Origin: Cladorhizidae sp. MBARI D1340-BT2 | Taxonomy: Eukaryota > Porifera > Demospongiae > Poecilosclerida > Cladorhizidae | Direction: 5' to 3' | Length of the DNA stretch: 64,000 nt | NCBI GenBank assembly: GCA_028752905.1 | Contig: JAQNBH010000010.1 | Coordinates: forward strand, 12,226,993-12,290,992 | Shown: positions 57,560-64,000 of the stretch, piece after piece | Layout: the number at the start of each line of letters is the position of its first letter | Position numbering within the stretch: the stretch's first letter is position 1 | The notes under the pieces: generated by a model | Seen by the model: only the letters and a program-made list of their open reading frames with translations | The model's database searches: none | Told to the model about the DNA's origin: nothing | Translations under genes and position numbers: made by a program

Positions 57560-57596
57560 AGTGGTGACCCTGACGTTTTTTGAACATGCAACCTTA

Positions 57597-58373
57597 ATGC
57601 CTCTTGCCATCGAAGACGTTCAGGCTATTGCCCAAGCCCTCCAGAGGCTTGAGAGCAAACCAGCTGTCAATGCTGTGGCACTCAAGCTGCCCGCGTTCTG
57701 GGTGGCTCGCCTGGCTGTGTGGTTCTCGCAGGTTGAAGCTCAGTTTGCCACTCGTCAGCCCCCGATAGTGACCGACCTCACCAAGTACAACTACGTTGTG
57801 GCAGCCCTCGACAATGCCACAGCAGGTGAAGTTGAGGCCCTCATCCTATCTCCTCGAGCCGACGACCGTTACCTTGCCATCAAAACAGCACTCATCAAGG
57901 CCTTTGGCAAAACACAAGCCCAGAAAGACAAAGAGCTCCTCTCCCTCTCAGGCCTTGGTGACAGAAAGCCCTCTGGCCTCCTTCGACACATCCGTTCTCT
58001 CAATGCTGACCCAGAGACTCTACTGCGTGCTCTTTTCTTGGCCCAGCTCCCCATTGAAGTCCGACAGGTCCTCGCTGGTTCCTCCAATACAGACCTTGAT
58101 GAGATGGCCACCGATGCTGACCGCATCATGGAGGCTTGCCAGACTACTTTGGGCCTCTCTGGTGTCTCTGGCCTCAAGAAAGCCAAGCATCCTACCTCTG
58201 GACCATCCACGATTGCGGCACTGTGCTTTTACCACACAAAGTTTGGTGAGGCAGCTCGAAAGTGTAATAGCTGTTCACTCAGCCATCTGATTCCTTCCAC
58301 TACAGCCTCGGGAAACGACCAGGCCGACCGCAAAAAATCTCCGCGGTCGGCCACATGGAGAAAAATACCATGA
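57597..58373 (+). CDS. gag: Gypsy Gag polyprotein
   Basis: The ATG at 57597 is chosen because the frame upstream opens with a GTG inside the primer-binding site. The protein is about 258 residues. It has a capsid-like region ([20 protein letters not shown], then [16 protein letters not shown] and [12 protein letters not shown]). Near the C-terminus is the zinc-knuckle-like [18 protein letters not shown], typical of this gypsy group. It would form the virus-like particle. It ends at 58373, overlapping the pol frame by 19 nt, which lies in the -1 frame. A GAAAAATACC run in the overlap could be where frameshifting occurs, but no canonical slippery heptamer is seen. Confidence 0.85.
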   Translation: MPLAIEDVQAIAQALQRLESKPAVNAVALKLPAFWVARLAVWFSQVEAQFATRQPPIVTDLTKYNYVVAALDNATAGEVEALILSPRADDRYLAIKTALIKAFGKTQAQKDKELLSLSGLGDRKPSGLLRHIRSLNADPETLLRALFLAQLPIEVRQVLAGSSNTDLDEMATDADRIMEACQTTLGLSGVSGLKKAKHPTSGPSTIAALCFYHTKFGEAARKCNSCSLSHLIPSTTASGNDQADRKKSPRSATWRKIP

Positions 58374-61261
58374 CAGTTTGGGACCGCCACTCAGGCCGCA
58401 CCTACCTAGTCAACTGTGGTGCCGATTTCTCTGTTTTCCTAGCCTCAACTGCCGATAAGAAGTCCCTCTCTCCAAGCGACCCACTTGTGGGCTCCCTTAT
58501 TAGAACGTGGGGGAAAAGGAACATTTCTCTCCTCTTGGGACACGGTCGTTCCTTTGCACAGGAGTTCCACATTGCCGACGTCACCGAGCCCATTCTTGGA
58601 GCAGAATTTTTCATTGCCAATGACCTCGCCATTGGTATGGCCAGACGCCGACTCATTGACATGGCCAATTGTACAGCGATCCCTACCAAGATCGCCTGCC
58701 AACAACTGTCCGTCTCCGGTATCCATGCACCCTCGGTCAATGCCTTTGACCGCATCATTAATGATTTCCCAGAGCTCCTCATACCCCGCTTCAAGTCTAC
58801 AGATGGGAACAAGCACGGGGTGGAGCATCACATCATTACAAATGGACCCCCACTCCATGCACGTGCCCGACGCCTCGATACGGACAAGCTGGCCGTGGCC
58901 AAGTCTGAGTTCACCAAGATGGAGGAGCTTGGCATCATTCGTCGCTCAAGCTCACCTTGGGCCTCTCCATTACACATAGTTCCAAAGCCTGGTGGAGGTT
59001 GGCGGCCGTGTGGTGATTTCCGTCGCCTCAATGATGCTACAGTGGACGACCGCTACGCCCTTCCTCACATCCAGGACTTCAATGCCAGTCTGGCCGGCAC
59101 GACAATATTTTCAAAAGTTGACCTCATTCGAGGATACCACCAGATCCCAACCATAATGGCACCTGGAGATGTCCCTAAGACGGCAATCATCACACCTTTC
59201 GGCCTGTGGGAGTTCCTGCGAATGCCATTTGGCCTCAAGAATGCTGCCCAGGCCTTCCAGAGGTTGATGGACGGCATCCTTCGTGGTATCACATCTGTTT
59301 TCATCTACCTCGAAGATATCCTAGTAGCCAGTGCCAACTTGGTGGACCATGCCAACTGCATGCACCAGGTCTTCCAACTCAATGGCTTGGTAGTCAACTG
59401 GGCTAAGAGCGTTTTGGGGGTATCGGAGCTGACCTATCTCGGCCACTGTGTCAATGCCACCGGCATATCACCACTGCCTTGAAGGGTTGACGCCGTGCGT
59501 GAGTTCCCTGTCCCGGACTCTAAAGCCAGCCTTCAGCGTTTCCTCGGTATGATTAATTTCTACCATCGCTTCATGCCGCAAGTGGCTAAGAAGCTCTACC
59601 CCCTGCATGAGGCAACAAAAGAAAAGGGTCAAAATATCACTTGGACTCCCGAATTCCAGCTCGCATTTGAATCTGCCAAGTCTGCCCTTGCTTCTGCCAG
59701 GCTTCTTCATCATCCCCACCCCACAGCTCCAACCAGCATCACTGTGGATGCTTCAGATAGGGCTGTGAGTGGCCGGCTGGAGCAGTTTCAGGACGGTAGC
59801 TGGATTCCAATCGCCTTTTTCTCTCGCAAGCTATCCAACGCAGAAATAAAATATAGTGCCTTTGATCGTGAACTTCTAGCCATCTACCTCACCATCAAGC
59901 ACTTCCACCACTTTGTTGAAGGGCGGGCCTTCACGATCGACACAGATCATAAGCCATTGACATTCGCCTTTGCTAGTGCTGTTGAGAGGTCACCGAGACA
60001 GACCCGCCATCTCTCCTTTATAGCTGAGTTCTCCACAGATGTGCGTCACATCACGAGCAAGGAAAACGTTGTCACTGACACTCTGTCCCGTGCCGGTCTC
60101 TCTGCCATAGCCCTACCTACGATCGACTACCGTCGCCTTGCCACTGATCAGGTGAATTCCAAGGAGATCGCTGCCTACAGGACTTCCATCACCAGTCTCA
60201 AATTCGCTGATGTCCCTTTCGGGGATTTCACTGTCCTCTGCGACGTCTCCACAGGAAAAGACAGACCAGTAATCCCATCTGAGTGGACTAGGCGCATTTT
60301 TGAAGCCATTCACGGACTCTCTCATCCTGGATGCAAGCCAACACAACGAGCTGTCTCCTCTCGCTTCGTCTGGCATGGCCTCAAGCGTGACGTCCGCCGC
60401 TGGTGCCGGGAGTGTCATGCCTGCCAGTCCTCGAAGATTCAGCGCCACGCACATGCTCCTCTTGTCAAGAGAGACCCTCCTGACAGACGCTTCGGCAGCA
60501 TCCATGTTGATATCGTTGGCCCCCTTCCAACCTCAGAGAACAAGACCTACCTCTTCACAATCATTGACCAGTTTACCCGCTGGCCCGAAGTCATACCAAT
60601 GGAGGATTCTACCACAGAGTCGTGTGCCAAAGCCCTCATCCGCCATTGGATTGCACGGTTTGGTGTCACTGAGAACCTCACCTCGGACCGTGGACCGCAG
60701 TTTACTTCCCACCTCTGGGCGGCTCTTAACAAGCTGCTCGGAATCTCTGCATCCACCACCACAGCTCACTACCCTCAGGCCAACGGGATGGTGGAGCACC
60801 TTCATCGGCAACTCAAGGCATCGCTGAAGGCCCACCTCTCTGGACCAAACTGGATGGACCAGCTTCGCCTAGTTCTCCTTGGCATCAGAACGGCTTGGAA
60901 GGAAGACGTTGGGTGTTCTTCAGCCGACCTTGTCTATGGCATGGGGTTGCATGTACCTGGAGAATTTTTCCCTGGACCACTGAGCTTTCCCCCTGCAACT
61001 GAGTTCCTCTGCAATCTTCAGGACACGATGCGTTCTGCCCTGCCCCAACCTCACAAATTCCATGGTGAATGCCCGACCTACATACCACACAACTTAGCTG
61101 CAACAGGATTCGTCTATGTCCGTCAGGATGCCCATTGTGGTCCATTGCAACGTCCCTACAATGGCCCTTTCAAGATCCTCGAGACAGCTGGGAAGCACTT
61201 CATCCTTGATGTGAACGGGCGCCGGGATGCTGTGTCCATTGATCGTCTAAAGGTCGCCTAG
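58355..61261 (+). pseudogene. pol: Gypsy Pol polyprotein with internal stop and altered active sites
   Basis: Domain order: retropepsin-like protease ([14 protein letters not shown], where D-T/S-G is replaced by NCG), reverse transcriptase ([56 protein letters not shown], where YxDD reads YLED), RNase H (TVDASDRAVSGRLEQ, TDHKPLTFAF), integrase zinc finger (HPGCK ... CRECHACQ) and DDE core (HVDIVGPLP, TSDRGPQFTS, NGMVEHLHRQ). A TGA at 59480-59482 cuts the single frame between RT and RNase H. A TAG at 61259-61261 removes the proline-rich tail that copy 1 keeps. All these changes argue that it is inactive. Confidence 0.9.
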
Positions 61262-61455
61262 AGTCGCAGGACCTCACCAGCTCCATCAACACTGCCTCAA
61301 ACACACCCTGTTCCACCTACACCACCTACTACTTCTCCTCCCTCAACAGATGTCAGGACGCCACTGCCTACCTCAAGCTTTGGCAGGCCCATCAAGGTCC
61401 CACTTAGTTTTCGCTAGGCCTCTAACATTCCATTCTCTTCCACTGGGGGAGGTTC

Positions 61456-61619
61456 TGTGGCGCCCTGGATTCGGGCATGCGTAGCAGCTGCCTTGTTCAT
61501 CGTGACTCAGACTATAATATAGATTAGGTATTCGATATGATGCTGACTCTGTCTGTTAAATTATTATTGTTTCAGTGTTCTGAATAAAATATTCTATTTG
61601 CTAGTTCAGTGACACTAAA
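61456..61619 (+). repeat. Gypsy 3' LTR (copy 2)
   Basis: Starts TGTGGCGCCCTGGATTCGGG right after the polypurine tract and ends near CAGTGACACTAAA. The 3' flank TATAATCTTCATCGATTCTT equals that of copy 1 with one change. Confidence 0.88.
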
Positions 61620-61765
61620 ATATAATCTTCATCGATTCTTGTTCGACTTATGTATCGACTTATGTAGATTTTGTCCTTTATAAATATGAAGGGAAAAACA
61701 TTAATCAGATATATAGCTATGACATATAATAGCTACAATGATATTTATATCAACATATATTTATA

Positions 61766-62035
61766 TCAACAGTGCCAACAATTAGCATAGTCTATCCAGT
61801 TCATCCAATACATGATGTACCAACCCCGATGTATTGCTAAAGAAATGAAATCTACAAATTGAAGGGATTTAGCGGAATCCATTTTCGAACTCTGTCCATT
61901 TTCGACAAATACGATTTTCTGACAATATATCGAAAAATGAAGGCACGTCCTTCTTGATGCTGTGAGCTGCAGAAGAATGACAAACACAATAATGGATGTT
62001 GTTCAAACCCAAAACATGAAGTGTTGGATTTAGAA
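61766..62035 (-). pseudogene. CR gene fragment, copy 2
   Basis: Same rearranged fragment as 19147-19405: the C-terminal codons joined to the KIVFVENGQSSKMDSAK segment. It extends a little further 5' into LNNIHYCVCHSS-encoding DNA. No P-loop, no nuclease core. Confidence 0.75.
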
Positions 62036-62040
62036 TCATA

Positions 62041-64000
62041 CCTCCCTAACGCCTAATGAAAACACTCATTGCATAGAGTAGGGCTTCCTCTAGCCACGCG
62101 TGCTAATTTTAAATTTTTAGCACTTAGCAATCTGGAGTTATTTATGTGGAAGTTGCAGGCATTCAGATCCCTCCACTTGTAGCTCCCTTAACTTGGCTAT
62201 AGTTATACTTGTGAAAAATATTTTATTATCAACAGAGAGCACATAGAGAGACCTATCTTTTGAGCTATATATCAAGTCCATACCATGAAGTCTACGGAAT
62301 CTATGGAGTTATAAAGTGGTAATCACAACACAAAAAAAGCACGTTGGTCATCCCCCCCCATCCCCCCAAATGCAACTGTCTCCCCTTCAAAGCTGTAATT
62401 ATGAGTATTATGAAAAAGGTGTGTTTTTGGACTTTCAAAAAATCTCTCTCGGTGAATATCAATTCCATAATATACGCTCTTTCTATGCTCTAAAGTTTGA
62501 TAAATCCTTTTTCTTATTTTGTGTACTGGTCTTGAGTTATGCATTGATGTTCGACACAGATTTCATGCTTTTTCATTACGAATTTTCATTGACCTCCCAA
62601 ATCACTTCCAAGTACATTGTGACAAAACTGTCTCTATGATACTTTACGTATGTGGCTATGTTACACTAACTGTGAATGGGAAGTGGTCACTGACAATCTG
62701 TGATTTTTAAGATTTTTGTCGAGTGACAAGGGTAAGGTTCTAAGGGTGTCTATCTGTGGCAAATGTACAAACATGAAAATTCATTAGTAGCCTTCATTTA
62801 ATATGTCATTTTAAAGCTATTGAAACAGTCTTTCTTTTGATCTAAAAAGTATCTGTAAAGGATGAAAAACAAAAACGTTATGAACGATACAAATTTGGAA
62901 CACAGATCTTCAGAAAAATGGTTTACTACCCCCTTAAAGGTACTATCCAAGACCAACCCTTACCAAACCGCTAGAGTCCAAACTGTTTTCCGCTAATTCT
63001 TGAATCTGGATTAGCGCGTGCCAGCTAGCGCGCGTTGGCGATTCGGTAAAGGGTTTGGGGGCATGCGCATACATACTTTTTCAGGTACTATACACTACAC
63101 AAACAAAACCCTTGAGACTGCTCTCTGGTGTTCTGGTTTCTCTCGACCTTGGTGTTCCGCGAGTGGCTTGTCGTACTAAAAAAAAAAAAAGTAAGTTTCT
63201 TTTCTTACCATTGCTTGGTTGTGTTGTGTTCTAGGCTAAAAACTTATTATTTTCTTTTTCTCTTTTTCTCCCAGGAACCACTCGCTCTCAGAAATCATCT
63301 CTCTATCTCTCTCCCTCACACAGTCTGTAAGTGCTAACCATTTATCCCCCAACTATTAGCCTGTATGTGGGTTATTCTATCTGCCATCGAGTACCATCCA
63401 AAAATGCTAAAATCTAGACCAGCAAGAACTTTCGAAGCATGTGATGTCTAGAGAAGCTATGTGTGCTATACGAGGGCGTGGACAAATAGAGGGCGAGCTC
63501 TATGGCAGTTCACAATTAGAAATACAGTTTGTTAGTCATTCAATTGTTGTCTAGGGAGCTTCCCAGGCATCCTCCATCTAGTCCAGTCTCCTGCTTCTGC
63601 AACCAGGGTCGATGAACCCTCATGTTCAACAGACTGTCAAAGTGTTTGCTAGTCTTTTGGCTTGTGGACACTTTTTGCGTGTGCTCAATAGCAACAGTGA
63701 AAAAGGAAGGGGGAAAGGGAGGAAGAGTCTAGGGCTTGCTTGCTGTTTCCCCAAAACAGTCTAGTTTTGTGAGGAGAATACAAACTGTAGCAAAAACATT
63801 CTTTTACTTTCAGGCAACCATTGGTGTGCTGCTGCTGTGACTATCAGTGACTGTTGAGTACTTTTTACAAGTTGTGGCCAATGGCTTCTAGCTACAACTG
63901 TTAGCAGGAGGGAGCTGATACCTTTTATTTATTCAGCAAAATGAAACAAGCAACTCAAGGCAAACAAGTTTCTGTATTATCATCATCATCAGCAGCAATG
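62041..64000. other. Dispersed repeat and spacer to the window end
   Basis: 62046-62940 is the unclassified repeat also at 19411-20325, with a short C-run at 62352. 62940-64000 matches 20325-21393 and is non-coding: it has GGTGTTCCGCGAGTGGCTTG, a homopolymer A stretch at 63178-63190 and CT-rich TTTTTCTCTTTTTCTCCCAG. It is cut off by the window edge inside the ATCATCATCAGCAGC stretch. Confidence 0.55.

Larger units (their letters stand above)
57408..61619 (+). mobile_element. Full-length Ty3/gypsy LTR retrotransposon
   Basis: Layout: 5' LTR 57408-57559, primer-binding-site-like TGGTGACCCTGACG at 57562-57575, gag, pol (protease, RT, RNase H, integrase), polypurine tract CTGGGGGAGGTTC at 61443-61455, and 3' LTR 61456-61619. 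Pol order (integrase last) and sequence place it in Ty3/gypsy (Metaviridae). No env-like gene. The LTRs differ by a 13-bp deletion in the 5' copy and several substitutions, so the insertion is not recent. No target duplication was found. An in-frame TGA, a premature TAG and altered active-site residues make it inactive. Confidence 0.93.
39551..64000. repeat. Large direct segmental duplication, copy 2
   Basis: Collinear with 1917-21393. It reaches position 63999 at the ATCATCATCAGCAGCA stretch that matches 21393. The next part in copy 1 is the inverted arm, so a second inverted arm may lie just outside the window. Differences from copy 1 include lack of the Merlin at 2229-3405 and of the MITE at 13788-14696. 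Extra items are Merlin at 47638-49934, the Merlin MITE at 46544-46785, full-length gypsy, satellite and RRM fragment. Confidence 0.85.

Noticed and set aside
57561..57596. GTG start for gypsy gag
   Set aside because: It lies within the primer-binding-site region; the first ATG in frame is at 57597.

Overview
ORGANISM AND CHARACTER. The window is animal nuclear DNA. It carries the MH2 domain of a receptor-regulated Smad, a metazoan TGF-beta signal transducer, split by a spliceable intron. Almost everything else is transposable-element DNA: Merlin, MULE, hAT, Harbinger-like, TTAA-target MITEs, a Tc1/IS630-related element, a Ty3/gypsy retroelement and a LINE. The A+T richness, short introns and mix of elements suggest an invertebrate, perhaps a non-bilaterian such as a demosponge. 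That taxon is a guess. I saw no tRNA, rRNA, CRISPR array or bacterial operon.

LAYOUT. (1) 1-1916: unassigned DNA with a non-autonomous hAT element. (2) 1917-21393, 'copy 1': a Merlin element, LINE reverse transcriptase debris, a CXXC zinc-finger exon, a CARF-like/MULE transposase, a second Merlin, an exon-like piece, a Crinkler/RHS-type NTPase-nuclease gene ('CR'), MITEs, a truncated gypsy and a CR fragment. (3) About 20325-32836: an inverted copy of about 6680-15700, so the two form an imperfect palindrome around a roughly 4.6-kb loop holding the gypsy remnant. The right arm contains a Harbinger-like element and a Tc1-like element that itself contains an intact Merlin. (4) 32837-39550: the MULE 3' exon, a 52-bp satellite, unassigned DNA, and the Smad MH2 exons with their polyadenylation signals. 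(5) 39551-64000, 'copy 2': a direct copy of copy 1 with its own indels. It has a full-length gypsy, a palindromic satellite, an RRM gene fragment, and a Merlin inserted in CR. It runs off the window end, where a second inverted arm would be expected.

HOW IT FITS TOGETHER. The recurring unit is co-oriented: CR gene, then a promoter-like 75-bp motif, an exon-like ORF, Merlin, CARF/MULE transposase and, in two copies, a complete CXXC (CpG-binding) exon. CR proteins are known as NTPase plus PD-(D/E)xK-type nuclease effectors related to transposon-associated proteins. Their linkage here to a MULE-type transposase and a CXXC module is the best candidate for an undescribed system. All visible CR and MULE copies carry disabling lesions, and the lesions differ between copies. 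The window therefore looks like a decaying, repeatedly rearranged family whose intact members would lie elsewhere. Paired filled and empty sites date several insertions relative to the duplications. The single clearly intact transposase is the Merlin at 27803-29011.
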